NCBI RefSeq assembly: GCF_907164915.1
Contig: NC_061862.1
Location: 126,923,641 to 126,987,640 of the forward strand
Direction: 5' to 3'
Source of the DNA: Impatiens glandulifera
Lineage: Eukaryota; Streptophyta; Magnoliopsida; Ericales; Balsaminaceae
DNA length: 64,000 nucleotides
The position numbers and the translations under genes were made by a program. The notes under the pieces were generated by a model. The model did not search any database, was not told where the DNA came from, and worked only from the letters and a program-made list of their open reading frames with translations. Below, piece by piece: positions 34,671 to 47,829 of the stretch. Within the stretch, counting starts at the first letter, position 1; each line of letters starts with the position of its first letter.

Positions 34671-35027
34671 ATGCAAATGGATCAGTTGTGCTACTTTACC
34701 CGAGTCATTGAGAATGAAGTATACCGAAACATCCCCAAGCGTTTCCCAATTTTGGGGTGTTGGGATGACTATATGATGTCCGAGAGGGTTTCTAACGAGT
34801 CTAAACATGGGGGGTTTGGACATGGTAGAGTCATTGCACGCATTCTAGTTATTCAAGAGGAGAATCAAACTTCCAATGATCTACTTGAGAAGGACCTTCC
34901 TGATAAGGAACTACCTCAGAAGAACCTGCCTAAGACTCTTGTTCATACGTTCAAAATAATTTTAGAGGCTACACAACTATTGGTAGAAGGTGCAAAAATA
35001 CTAAAATACATATTTTTGACTCAATAG
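34671..35027 (+). CDS. Hypothetical protein, possibly transposon-derived
   Basis: A 118-codon frame opening MQMDQLCYFTRVIENEV. It contains RFPILGCWDDYMM, an HGGFGHGRVIARILVI stretch, then repeated Leu/Pro/Lys-rich DLPDKELPQKNLPK. I do not recognise the family. It lies inside the long-TIR element, and the next frame (35129-35359) may be a second exon or chance. No intron signals or start context decide whether it is expressed; it may be a fragment of a transposase-associated gene. Confidence 0.3.
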   Translation: MQMDQLCYFTRVIENEVYRNIPKRFPILGCWDDYMMSERVSNESKHGGFGHGRVIARILVIQEENQTSNDLLEKDLPDKELPQKNLPKTLVHTFKIILEATQLLVEGAKILKYIFLTQ

Positions 35028-35940
35028 GTCAACATCAATGCATTTGATATTATAAAAGCAGGTGTTACCCTTCTTATCAAGCTCATAAACCAAAAGGCAT
35101 TGATTAGAAAAACCTCCTAAATAGCTTAATGAAGACACAAATTCTCGGAGGAGTTAAAGACCCTAAAAGTCATCCTTACCAAGATATACACACTGAAATG
35201 AATGAAGGAGCATCCACACGATGCCTCTCAATTGTACTCGTGGAAGTTCCAAAAGAAGTAATGGCGACTCCTCCACCCTCTAGAAAGAGGGTGAGAAAAA
35301 TTTCTATGGCATTGACATCGCCTTCTTCTCCAATATTTTTAAGGATGTATATTGGTTGACTATGAGACATATGATTATTTCGGGGTTGATCTTTCTAGAA
35401 GGAAAAAATACAATGTAATATTTCTCTTCACACTTATTTATAAAAAAAATAAAATGTCTAACAATATGTTATTGTGTTTTGCAGGAAAAAGTTATCCAAT
35501 AATGCATTCATAAACTTGACACGCGGGGATTTACTCATCTTGGAGAGCGATAAACGACTAGAAATTTATATTGTTGATGCTTGGGCGTATTTGTTGATCG
35601 TGAACTGTAGATAACAGATAAGGCCCCAAAAGCATAAGATTTACTAAACCACTTTGTCTTCTGTAAGCTCTACTAACAATATATTGTTTATACATTTTGT
35701 ATTAATGTATAATACACTTTCTACTCTAAACATATAGACATTAATCAGTGATGAAAGTGAATTCGAGGCAATGCTCATAGAATAAATGAAGTATTTCGAA
35801 CTTTCAAAACAGAACATCGACACTATTGACCTAGTAAGTAAATCTCTCATTGAAATTGATCAGTGTGTGACAAATAATCGTTTCACACCTTCATTTGTTT
35901 TTGTTTTGTACAGATTTTCTTACTTGTATGTTGCTGCAAT

Positions 35941-38900
35941 TAGGGTGGGTCGGTACGGTATACCTTAATTTTTTATTTGTACCTTATACCTTACCTAAAG
36001 TTTTGGTATAGAAAAAATGCATACATTTACCTACCTTAATTTCGGTATACCTTGATTTTGGTACGGTATCGGTATTATACTTTTAATACCTAAAAAATAT
36101 ATTAACTTAAACAAAAATCAATTCAACTAAGAATAAATCAAAAACCATACCTACAACTTTCTTTTGATCAGGAACCTTGAACCTTAGTTGTGCTTAATTT
36201 AATAAGCTCACAAACCCCTTTCTTTCGACAACTTTAAATGACACTTCATTGAGGATCACATACTCGGTCAATTTTATTTCACACATTTTCTAGTTAAAAG
36301 TATATGGAACCAAAGCACTTTTTGTACCATCGTTTCGTTCATCAATATAGTTTGACTTTTATCACCTCTACAGGCTTTACTTATATCATAGAGTGGACTC
36401 AACTTACATCTTTTTAATAATTGGTTTTTCAACCCACTGGTAATTCCAGAAACGACTAAAATCAAAGTTTGATAGTACTTGTATACCCTGATTGGTTGTA
36501 ATCTACCATCTACCAATTTTCTTGTCTTCTTTTCACAGTGTTCCTTAAATATATTCTTACTCTGTTTAGGAGTTATAGAGAGTTTTAGTTTTGAAGTTGT
36601 TCTTACTCTTTTTCGAGTCGTATTTTGTATTTGAGATAAACTTGACAACATATTAGACTTTAATAGGCCTGTTTTGAAAAAAAATCAAACACTTTATAGT
36701 GAAATAAAATTAGTTTTATATCTTATAAAATATAATATCTAGAAATTGCTTATATTGAATTATATTACAATATAACTGTATTTTGATTTGATTTCCAAAA
36801 ATTATGATTATGTAATTAAATAATTAATATCAAATTTATTTATTTCCTTATAAGTATTAAATAATATATATTTTAATTTATAAATATTATTTTGGTATTT
36901 CGGTATATATATACCAAAATTTTGAAAATCTCATACCTTTACCTTACTAATAATTTCAGTATCAGTATCATACCTTACCTTTTTTTTGGTATACCAAATA
37001 TATCGATATTAAAGGAAGAGAGAGAGAAAAACTCTAGAGATTTCAAGCGATATTTTATGGCAAAACTTCTGGCAGCAAATTCTCTCATCACGAAAACACG
37101 ATCAAAACGAACGACATGAAATTTACGATCTTCACGAATGGAACTATCGGCACGATCGACACGATTCAAGGTCGTTGTTTGCTTGTAATGACAGCAATTG
37201 CTAGTCGCTTAGGATCACTTTCGGCACGACCGACACAATCGGCATGGTCAACACGAATGACACGGTATCAACTCTAATAGTTAGGTCGTTCATTCATCTA
37301 AAAAACTTGGTTTGAAGGTTAGGGTTTTTAGTTTACTCTATATTGTAATAGCAAGGGTTTCTGGTGTACCCTATTATGTAATTACTATACTTTGTTGTTG
37401 TGTAATGTTCTTCATTAAAATGGGAAAAAAAGAAAGTTAATAAAGATAAGGAAGTCAAAGAATTTGTGATAGATGGTCTAAGGGAGGCAACTGAAAAGGA
37501 AATTGATAGGATTGCTGAAGAAACAAGAATGCAACAAAAGTAAGAAACCAATTGCTGATAAAAATTATGAAGAAAATGTAATAAGAAAATATGGGAAGAA
37601 AAAAGGAATTTGGAAGGCTAGTTACAATGAAAGAGAAAAATCTTTTGGACTGAAAAAATAAATCACAAAGCTCATGACGCACGCAAATAAAGGAGAGAGA
37701 TTGTGCTCAACAAAGAAAAAATGCAGCAAACAACCGTCCAATTGAATGTACATTATCTTAAGTACTGAAATTTACTAAAGAAGGAAGAGTATGAAAAAAT
37801 AGTAAACTGGTCAGTTGAAACAATGAAGGATCTGATGAAACCCCCAAAATAAAATACCTGCAGTATTATGAGCAATTCCAGCTGAAGAGTAAACGAAGTT
37901 TGGAAAAACAAAATATAGAAAATAAAGTAGATGATCATGCTTATAAAAGAAAAATCTACTTGAGCGATGTTAAAATAAAAGTGGAGGTACTTAATTCTCC
38001 ATTTGAATTTAAACTAGCAACTGAAGTAAAGGAAAAATGTGTTAAGAAATGGGAAAATATAGTGGTTAGAAACTATATAGGGACGAATAATTATCATTCT
38101 CAGTCACCAAGGAATCCTTAATGAGATAATAGGAGCAGATTGGACTAGAGAAGGTTTCTGCAAACATACATGATCTCTATATTCTACCATTTAAGAAGGG
38201 ATCAAACCTTTGATGATATTCTGAAACATGGACATACTTATATTGGATCTAACTGTATGAAGCTAGAGAGATAGTCTAAAAATTTGAACATGCTAAGAAA
38301 ACTAAAAGAAAAAACCCAGGTATGATTTAAGATTTGGAACATCCCATCACACATGTACAATGTAAAAGCTCTAAGTCACTTTGCAAGTTTATTAGAGAAA
38401 CCATTATACATAGACCCAATTATAGGAGGAGGAGAACAACTAATTACCTTTGCTAGAATAAGTGTTGAAGTGCATCCTCGAAGTACGTTACCAAAGAACA
38501 TGACTGTAGTTGACAGGAAAAGAAAGTCTACAATTATAAAAATCTCATATGAATGGAGGCCAAATAGGTGTGCTCTCTTCAATACTTTTCAGCATGCTAG
38601 CACTAAATGTGCAAAAACATTTAAGAAAGAGCATAAATTCCTGAAAGCTTAAGAAGAAGAAAAACAGAAAAAAAAAAAAATCAAGGATCAAAGAGCATAT
38701 TGGGGAAGTTAAAGTCCATCAGTAAGGAAAAAATACAGAGAAAGAAATTAAGGAAGAATTAGAGAAGGAAGAAAGTAATGATGTACAAGAAGAAAACAAG
38801 GTAGAATTAAATAATAAAGAAATCAATTAAATTAATGAAACAATGGATGCTGAAGAAGATAAACCTAAAGACAAGAAAGAGGAAGAGGCAGAAAATGAAA

Positions 38901-39454
38901 GAAAAGATATAACATAGAAGAAAAGTGAAGAGGAAACTAAAGTTATTGATCCACAAACACGTAAAACCGAAGAAGAGAAAGTAGTGATAAAAACCTTGAA
39001 ATCCCGAAGAAGAATACATTTTATCATGTTAGTACGAGTTCATATAGAGGAAGATTAAACAATGAGAATAGACATGTATCATTATCTATTTCAATTTAAT
39101 CTCCCTTCATGAAGAACGAGGGAAGAAGGGAATGTGGAAGAAGACAATATGGTCAAAAAAACGGATATGGAGACAACATAGGATGGGGTAGTTAGATTGT
39201 AGTCTTTGTTCTTTGTAATCTATGTTTTGTAATGTGATTTGACTGCTACCATTCAGAAACTTTTGGGTCATTTGTTTGTCAACTTGCATCAAAACTAGAG
39301 TTTGTCTAGTTTTGATTATTGACCCTCCCACTTTTTGGACTTCTTAATGAAATGATGTTAAACTATTTTCCCAAAACAAATATCAATATTTTCGATATAT
39401 TATAGTACAATATTTTTGATATACCTATAATTTTGGTAATTTTCCCCACCCTTA
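35941..39454. mobile_element. hAT-type element with 8-bp target duplication GCTGCAAT
   Basis: Left end TAGGGTGGGTCGGTACGG, right end TTCCCCACCCTTA. GCTGCAAT at 35933-35940 and 39455-39462 is a perfect 8-bp duplication, the size made by hAT transposases. Repeated GGTATACC words mark both subterminal regions (35950-36110 and 36895-37010). No hAT transposase is visible; the interior carries a LINE ORF1 remnant. Confidence 0.75.
37400..39020 (+). pseudogene. LINE-type ORF1 remnant (DUF4283/zinc-knuckle protein)
   Basis: The clearest part is 38353-38652, where LSHFASLLEKPLYIDPI, FARISVEVHPRSTLPK and ISYEWRPNRCALFNTFQHASTKC match the arrangement found after DUF4283 in plant LINE ORF1 proteins. The expected zinc-knuckle residues are partly lost (CALF in place of CxxC). 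Upstream, VKKWENIVVRNYIG near 38040-38080 fits the DUF4283 K-W motif. Downstream is a long Lys/Glu-rich stretch (38650-39010) with frameshifts. No reverse transcriptase follows. Confidence 0.6.
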
Positions 39455-39640
39455 GCTGCAATGTAATCATTACTATTTAGTATGTTACAATATGACCGAA
39501 GATGCAATATAAATAATTGACAACACAACACTGAAAGAGTTATTTGCGAGTAAATATATGTTGGTAATACAAATAGTAATACTCTAATCTTCTCTAATAT
39601 CTTTAGGATATGAAATAATATGCTTGATATCATTTCTATT

Positions 39641-40332
39641 TGATAATTGTAAACATAAGAACAAGTTTCTCACATTCTTGACGTGCATTTAATAGGGTCT
39701 CAACATTCAAAGTAGAGATATTGACAATGTCATGGTATGATTACAAAAACGTCGTTGATTATAGAGTGTAATACATGAGACACATGAAGACATATATAGG
39801 ATCGAGAAAGAAATGGAGTTGGGACATCATACCTCAAAATGCCAAAAAAGAACTAAAGGCGCTTAAAATAAAGTTGAGGATAAAGATGCAAGCGAGTTGC
39901 ATGCAAATTATGAAAATGTAAAAATTCTCAAAATGCATTATACTGTCAAATATATTTATAAAGTCAATAATTTCAAATATCATTTATAACTAACACCTAA
40001 CATCCAATTATACACAGAGTTATACAAAAATTAAAGTTATTATATTTCACGTGTATTAATAAATTTTGGTATAAAAATATACCATTACTAATTACTATAA
40101 TTAATAATTTTAAAATAAAAATACATCAATATAATAACTCAGTTTAAGTTTTTATTTTATAAGTTTAGTGTCATTATAATTCAAAAATTATTAATTTGTT
40201 TCACAATGATAATAACACAATATTTTGTATCAAAAATATACCATTACTACAATTAATAAATTTAAAATAACAATACAAAAATATAATAATTCAGTTTAAT
40301 TTTTTATTCTATAAGCTAACGTGCAAAAAGAC
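39641..40332. other. AT-rich intergenic
   Basis: No gene or repeat boundary recognised. Confidence 0.4.
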
Positions 40333-40524
40333 TTAGGGTGCGTTTGATAACCTTGGAATTGGCATTGGAATTGGAATTGGAGGGTCCAATTCCAATTCTT
40401 ATGTTTGTTAGACACTTTAATATTAAGAATTGGAATTAGAATTTCAATGGAATTCAATATAGTGTAATTTGATAGTTCTCAATTCCTATCTTTTTAGGTC
40501 GGAATTGTAATTCCAAATTAACAC

Positions 40525-41870
40525 GTTTTTCATGTTTTTGACATTTTTAACACGTTTTTCACACATTAAACACATTTTACACGTTTTTAACACGTTTTTT
40601 ACACGTTTAACATATTTTCATATTTTGGCACGTTTAACACGTTTTTGGCACGTTTAACACGTTTTTGGCACGTTATTGACACATTTAACACGTTTTTCAC
40701 GTCCTTGACACGTCTAACACGTTTTTCACGTCCTTGACACGTCTAACACGTTTTTGATACGTTTAACATGATTTTCACGTTTTAAACACGTTTAACACGT
40801 TTTTGGCACGTTTAACACGTTTTTGTCACGTTTAACACGTTTTTGACACGTTTAACACGTTTTGACACATTTAACACGTTTTTCACGTCCTTGACATGTT
40901 TAACACGTTTTTGACACATTTAACACGTTTTTTACGTCTTTGACACGTTTAACATGATTTTCACGTTTTTAACACGTTTAACACGTTTTTGATACGTTTA
41001 ACACGTTTTTTTTATATATTGGCACATTTTGCACGTTTTGGCACGTTTAACAAGTTTTTCACATATTTAACACGTTTTTGACGCTTTTAACACATTTTCA
41101 CGTTTTTGACACATTTAACACGTTTTTTTTACGTTTTTGACATGTTTAACGCGTTTTCACGTTTTTGACACATTTAACACGTTTTTTTTTACGTTTTTGA
41201 CACGTTTACCACATTTTTGACACGTTTTGACACGTTTTTCACGTTTTGGCACGTTTAACAAGTTTTTTCACATATTTAACACGTTTTTGACACGTTTAAC
41301 ACGTTTTCACGTTTTTGACACATTTAACACATTTTTTTTACATTTTTGACACATTTAACACATTTTTTTTACGTTTTTGACACGTTTACCACATTTTTGA
41401 CATGTTTAACACGTTTAACAAGTTTTTCACATATTTAACACGTTTTGACACGTTTTCACATTTTTGACACATTTAACACATTTTTTTACGTTTTTGACAC
41501 GTTTAACATGCTTTCACATTTTTAACACATTTAACACTTTTTTTACGTTTTTGATACGTTTACCACATTTTTGACACGTTTAACACGTTTTCACGTTTTG
41601 GCATGTTTAACAAGTTTTTCACATGTTTGGAACGTTTAACACGTTTTCATGTTTTTAACACGTTTAACACGTTGTTGACACGTTTCACATGTTTTTTACG
41701 TTTTGACACGTTTGACACATTTTTAACACATTTAACACGTTTTAATACGTTTAAAACGTTTTTTTACGTTTTGGCATGTTTAACAAGTTTTTCACTTATT
41801 TGACACATTTAACACATTTTTGATATGTTTAACACGTCTATACGTTTTTGATAGGTTTAACACGTTTTAA
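40525..41870. repeat. Minisatellite, ACACGTTTTT-type unit
   Basis: About 1.3 kb of irregular tandem units built from AACACGTTTTTGACACGTTT. Variation is mostly in T-run length and ACATTT for ACGTTT. Confidence 0.95.
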
Positions 41871-42500
41871 ACCTATCAAAACGTGTGAAAAACATGTTAA
41901 ACATATTAAAAATGTCAAAAACATGTTAAATGTGCCAAAAATGTGAAAAACGTGTGAAAAAACGTAAAACGTGTGAAAACGTGAAAACGTGTTAAAACGT
42001 GTAAAAAACGTGTGAAAACCGTGAAAACGTGTTAAAACGTGTGAAAAACGTGTAAAAAAACATGAAAGATGTGTGAAAAACGTGAAAAACTTGTTAAAAC
42101 GTGTTAAAACGTGTAAAAAACGTGAAAACATTTGAAAACGTGAAAAACGTGTTAAAATGTGTTAATACGTATGAAAACGTGAAAAACATGTAAAACGTGA
42201 AAAACGTGTTAAAACGTGTAAAAAACGTGAAAACGTGAAAAACGTGTGAAAACGTGTGAAAAACGTGTTAAAACGTGAAAAATGTGTGAAAAACGTGAAA
42301 AACATGTGAAAAACGTGAAAAACGTTTGAAAACGTGAAAAACGTGTTAAAACGTGTGAAAAACGTGATAAACGTGTGAAAAATGTGAAAAACGTGTAAAA
42401 AATGTGAAAAACGTGTTAAAACGTGAAAAACGTGTGAAAAACGTGTGAAAATGTGAAAAAAATGTCAAAAACGTATTAAACGTGCCAAAACGTGAAAACA
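41871..42500. repeat. Minisatellite in inverse orientation, AAAACGTGTG-type unit
   Basis: About 0.6 kb of the same family on the other strand (GTGAAAAACGTGTTAAAACG). It abuts the forward array at a short palindrome near 41850-41885. Confidence 0.95.
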
Positions 42501-42819
42501 TATTTTAAAAGTTAACATTTTGAACCGATATTTTATTTTACAAACATTGGAATTATAATTGAATTACAATTCTATCATTTTCCCAAACATAGGAATTGGA
42601 ATTGAATTACAATTCTATCATTTTTCCAAACATAGGAATTGAATTGTAATTCAATTCCAATTCTCATGGAATTGAAATTAGAATTCCAATGCCAATTCCA
42701 ATTCCAATTCCAACTCATCAAACACATCCTTAGTCTTTTTACAAAAACTAATTTCAAACTAACGCTGTACATGAAAGTTTGAATTTTTGTACACGAAGGT
42801 GTGAATCGTTTTACAATAG

Positions 42820-43110
42820 AGCGTTGTACAACAACTATTGAGTAAAGCGCATTTTACACGATATCTATTGTACAACGTTCTCCCGTGAAGCGCACTTTAC
42901 ACGATAGCTGATGTATAACGCTCTCATGTAAAGCACTTACACGATATCTCTTATACATTGCTCTCCTATAAAGCGCTTTACACGATATCTAATGTACACC
43001 ACTCTCCTGTAAAGCGTGATTTACACTATAACTTATGTACATCGCTCTCCTATAAAACGTGTTTTACACGATAGCTATTGTACAACGTCTCTCCCCATAC
43101 AAAAGATCTT
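42820..43110. repeat. Tandem repeat, 41-43 bp unit, about six copies
   Basis: Units share TTTACACGATA, a TTGTACAACG-like core and CTCTCCTGTAAAGCG. A further partial set is at 43735-43800. TTTACACGA and TCGTGTAAAG pair as hairpin arms. Confidence 0.85.
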
Positions 43111-43190
43111 GAAAATAATTTTATACAAAAATAATTTAATGTTATAAATTAATAAAAATTACATAATATTAATACGTGTGTATTATGCGC

Positions 43191-43196
<6 letters not shown>

Positions 43197-43247
<51 letters not shown>
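43197..43247. repeat. (TA)n microsatellite
   Basis: About 50 bases of TA between the two tandem-repeat regions. Confidence 0.95.
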
Positions 43248-43250
<3 letters not shown>

Positions 43251-43565
43251 ACCAAATATTAATATGTATTACATGTTTAGACAGCCATTTAGACTCACTT
43301 TTTTATATATAAATTCACAATTGAGTTGTATGGATATAATAATAATAATAATTATTATTATTATTAGTAATATTCGTTTTGACCCCAAAATAGATAGAGA
43401 GAACAACTTGATTGATCATTAATCATTATAATGACTTATTTTTATTTTTATCAAATATATATTGATTTAAATAAATTTATATAAAGGAGAATTGGTTAAA
43501 ATAACTTAATTTATATATAAATATATATCTTGGGTAAATAAAAGAGAGTTAGTTAAAATAACTTA

Positions 43566-43602
<37 letters not shown>

Positions 43603-45356
43603 TTTGTTTATATTTTTCACTAAAACCAAATATTAATGATCCATCTTCTAAATTATTTATTTTTAAATGAGTCCAAATTAATTTGGTTCACATATTAATA
43701 CATATTTTTATATTCTCCTTAATATCCTCGAAATAAAACGCACTTTACACGATAGTTGTACAACTCTCTCGTGTAAAGTGCACTTCACATGAGAGATGAT
43801 GTACAAAAAGATTTAGGTTTTTTACAAAAATTAACTTTAAACTAACTTCAAATTAACGTTTTATATGAAGGTTTGAATCGTTTTACACGAATGTGTGAAT
43901 TAGAGATTTCGAACTAACGTCACAATAATTGACTACCATATTAATCTAAAATTAGCGAGGTTTTATTTTGTAACTATTGAGGAAGAGGTGTAATAGGTTG
44001 TTACAATTGGACAATTAAATAATGTAAGAGTCAACCGAACTTGTGGATGACTTTTGACACACAATCTCTTCAAAGAGATAATGTTTTAAGAATAAAAAAA
44101 TCAACAAATCAAGGAAATAACAATAGAACAACACAAAATTTTATAGTGGTTCAGCAAAATGCCTATATCCACTTGACAAGACAGTGTAAGACTATTCACT
44201 ATGAACAAATGGTGAAGTTACATCGCTAATACAAATCAAAGAGAGAAATGTATATGTAATGTCTAAATATGACAAAAGGTACCCTAATATTTACAAGAAA
44301 AACTCAAAACTCAAACTTGAATACGCTATTGGAAAACTTCACTCGAGAAATAAATATCTCTCAATTCATTTTGAATTTCAGTTCAATATTCTAGGGTTCT
44401 CTTTAGATTTCATTATATAGTCAAAATCCAAAAAGTTAGAATTTTATGATAAGTCAAATAGAAGATATGTAAAATTTACCACAATTTTCTAATATGGAAA
44501 TTTTTAGGAGTGTATTGTCACTTTTTCTTTGGTTAGGAAACCTTGAATTCAAATTAACTTTTCCTCTTCTTCCTTATTTTTTTCTTGATTTTTCTCTTGG
44601 CTATTGTGTTTTCTCCCAAGCTCCTTTAATGCCATTTTCAAGACATGGATCACTACTTGGATCAATAACATGGCTACTACATTTCCATTCTCCAATCAAA
44701 ATCAATCACTTAGATTAACTCTTTTCTTTTTCAATTTTCTTTCCAACATTAATTCTTCAACACAAAATTAATCTTTAATATTTTTGTCCTTAATTTGATT
44801 AGGATTTGATAACATATTCCTCACCCATCACAATCTTAACTAACTAATTGGTGTTCCATGCTGCAATTGTAACAAATTAGGGCATGAAAGAATAGGATGT
44901 CTAAAGGGACAAAAATAAATAAATAACTCACCTTATGTGGTCCTTCCACTAGTAATTTCTCATTCAAAACCAGATCATCCTGGACATTCGTGCCCCCAAG
45001 CAACCATCTTCTTATTTTCATATACAAAAGGAATTTATAATATACAGTTATAAAGTAGATCTAATCCAAAATTAGAGTATTAATAAAATGTATGGTTATA
45101 AAAGATAAATGACACCAAATGTTAACCTCATGAGATCAACTGCTGCCTCATATGTTTGAATAAGAGTTGTTGACCCTCAATTTCACTCCTTAATTTTATA
45201 GTTTATTCTCTTAATAAATCTCGAGTCTATTGTCATGTTGAAATTCATATAAAGCTTCATTGTACGGATTATTAAGCGAGCTATTATTTTTGAAGCAATT
45301 GAGATTCCAAGAATAATTGATTTTGAATTTTTAATAAATTAGGTTGATAATTAGAC
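43248..45356. other. AT-rich intergenic with degraded repeat pieces
   Basis: 43797-43920 repeats 42728-42830 (TACAAAAA..TTTAGG and GGTTTGAATCGTTTTACA). 44040-44460 has an antisense-LTR look (GTGGTTCAGCAAAATGCC), unproven. A short zinc-knuckle remnant is listed separately. No intact gene. Confidence 0.4.
44859..44900 (+). pseudogene. Isolated CCHC zinc-knuckle remnant
   Basis: The 14 codons read CCNCNKLGHERIGC, a perfect C-x2-C-x4-H-x4-C spacing typical of retroelement gag or LINE ORF1 proteins. No further domain sequence could be joined to it on either side. Confidence 0.4.
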
Positions 45357-45469
45357 TAGGGGTGTGAACGATGTCGAGGTGTTCCTTGCCATTGCGGGTG
45401 AGTTTTTTAAATTCCGGGTAAACGGGTCAGAGTTTCCTGTTATGAAAACGGGTTAGAGTATAAATACTT

Positions 45470-45876
45470 TTTTTGGGTATTTTCTTATAACACAATAAGG
45501 TTGAGAGAGAGTGAATTACAGATCTAGAGTTTTCTAGTTTCCTTCTTCTTATTGTTCTTTGGCTGATCTAGAGAAAAAGATTGGGGGAGCTTTTGATTGT
45601 GGAGTAGTCCAATCATTCCTAGTGTAATCACTTCTTTCATTTGAGAGAAGGGCATGTAAGTTTCTACTATTGACATTTCTTTGATTTAGTGAAACTTATC
45701 CCTCCCGTGGACGTAGGTCGATTTTGACCGAACCACGTATATTGTGTTGTCGTTTATTGTTTTTGTGCTATTTTAGTCTTCGTAATTTGTTTGTCGTCAT
45801 AGACGATTTGGAAACTGATTTGTTACAGGTTTGATTTCGAAGAAGATTCATAGTTTTGCTGTTGCAAAACCCAACA
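45470..45876 (+). repeat. Probable Copia LTR fragment
   Basis: Starts near a TATAAATAC word, continues with the ACTTATCCCTCCCGTGGACG style of a Copia LTR 3' half, and ends AACCCAACA, a plausible LTR terminus. No partner LTR or internal domain nearby. Confidence 0.4.
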
Positions 45877-47626
45877 AACGATTCAAGCTGCTCGTGAGTA
45901 GCTCGTGAATAGCTCAGTCAAAGTTCGGCTCGAACTCGGTTTAACCAAGCACGAGTCGAGTTCGAGTTACTCGATTATAAAATTGAGCTCGAGCTTTATA
46001 TTTTTCGTTCGAGTAGCTCGTTATATATATATATATATATATTTTAAAAAAACTAGTTTTTTCCTTGCATCGCTCACCCAACTTGTGACTTCCATTCCCA
46101 AATTATATATCTTCTCCTTCCATTCATCCCAGATGCAGGGAAGACTTCCATTACAAAATGGTCCAACCCCGATTCTTCTTCCATCAAAGTGACATGGAAG
46201 CAATTCCGGATTCTTCTATTAACGGATTAGTGCCTCAATTCACAGTTCGAATATTATATATTTCGAATCATACTGCCAAGTTTAAAATCAATTAGGTACT
46301 TATATTCTAGTCTACATTTTTCAAGAGAAAATCTACAAAAGGAAAAAAAACATTATTAGTAATTACAACACTAATATGAATGAAGAAAAAAATAGTTGTT
46401 TTTAATAAAAAATAAATTATTGTATACCATGTTAACAGCTAGATGCTACTAAGAGATGTTTGTGGTAGACATAATAGGCCTTATTTAGGAGGCTTTTGAA
46501 GAATGAATTTGACCGTAATATTCTGGGATTTATTTGGCTAGAGTGTTATATGTATCTTTGTAGCCGAAACTTTTAATGTAGCCCAATCTGGATAATCTTA
46601 GTTTGGCTGAAAATTCAAGAAGTTCTTTACATCAATATACCCAATCTTTTTCTGAGAAAAGTAAATATCAAACAATACTATCTTAACTCTAAACGTGGCT
46701 AGAAAGAAATGAGGGTTTAAGATTCAAAAACAGATACCTCATTTGAGGTTGGTGAATGTATATTTTGAATTGGCTACTATAGAAGAATATGATAAAATAA
46801 TGACTAAGACAAATTCTAGCATGTATAAACATGGTTTGGAATGGGCACAAGAATGTTACCCTTGATGAAAAACTTATGGCTACCATGTTCATCTAATGTG
46901 GAGATTGCAGCTGTGGGAGTTGTTATTGCCATCTTCAACGAGGTTTACAACTAAATCTTAAGACTAAATGTCAATTTCAGGTATTAAAATTTATCATATT
47001 AGAAAAAAAATTAAAATTTATTAATATTTTCTTTGCTTTTTTTTTTTAAATATGTTTAATTGAATTAATTTAAATAATACCAGGTGATTCTAATCGTATT
47101 GAAATTCAACTCATTTGTTAGGATTAACAAATTCTTCTAATTAAAATATGATAAAATCCAACTCGAAAGTTAATTCTAGACTTTCAATATCTACTAATGT
47201 TATTCAAGAGATTGAATACAACTTAGATAAGGAGAAAACATTTAAAGATTGTGGGCAGGAACTGGTACGAGTTCTTAATGACAGGTGTGACGATGTCTTT
47301 CAAATATTCAACAACTTCTGTTTTGTAATTTTTAGTGTTTCTGATAAATATCTTATAAATATTCATTTTTATTTGTAATTTTTAAATGATATTTTTGATT
47401 GAATGAATATTTGTTATCTTTAAATTAAGTGATGATATTTATTATTAGACTAAAGTTTTAATTAACTTAGGATAATTAACATAATCGTTTTTATAAGGTA
47501 TAAATGATTTCACTTGGTTTTGATAATTTAGTTTAAATAATTAAAAATGGAAAATTTGTTATATTATAATTTATGAAAATGTCTTGATAATAAATGTATA
47601 AAATAAGTTTTAATTATATCTAAGTT

Positions 47627-47630
<4 letters not shown>

Positions 47631-47711
<81 letters not shown>
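47631..47711. repeat. (TA)n microsatellite, about 40 units
   Basis: 81 bases of TA inside the hAT-type element. Confidence 0.95.
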
Positions 47712-47716
<5 letters not shown>

Positions 47717-47829
47717 GATAATAGTAAGGTGTTGTAGTACCAATGGTATGTATTTTGCTTATCACACTAGTGACCTGGGTTTGAATCTCACCAACTGCAA
47801 TTAATAATTATATTTTTATTATTTCAGGG

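Larger units (their letters stand above)
34376..39640. mobile_element. Long-TIR DNA element hosting a nested hAT-type element
   Basis: About 100 bp at 34378-34470 (GATATCAGAGAAGATT, ATATATTTACTCGCAAAT, TGTTGTGATGTCAATTATT) recurs inverted at 39500-39640. The inner part holds a few short open frames, and the nested element lies at 35941-39454. The exact ends and target duplication are not resolved, partly because the left end lies in the duplicated segment. Confidence 0.5.
40336..42729. mobile_element. PIF-type element filled by an inverted minisatellite
   Basis: Left end GGGTGCGTTTGATAACC, right end (opposite strand) GGATGTGTTTGATGAGT. TTA lies at 40333-40335 and 42730-42732. Subterminal GGAATTGGAATTGG repeats are present at both ends in inverse orientation. 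The whole interior is ACACGTTTTT-type minisatellite; no transposase. Confidence 0.7.

Noticed and set aside
41603..42131. Open frames on both strands in the ACACGTTTTT array (Thr/Phe/Leu-rich)
   Set aside because: They are translations of a minisatellite and have no domain, start context or conservation.
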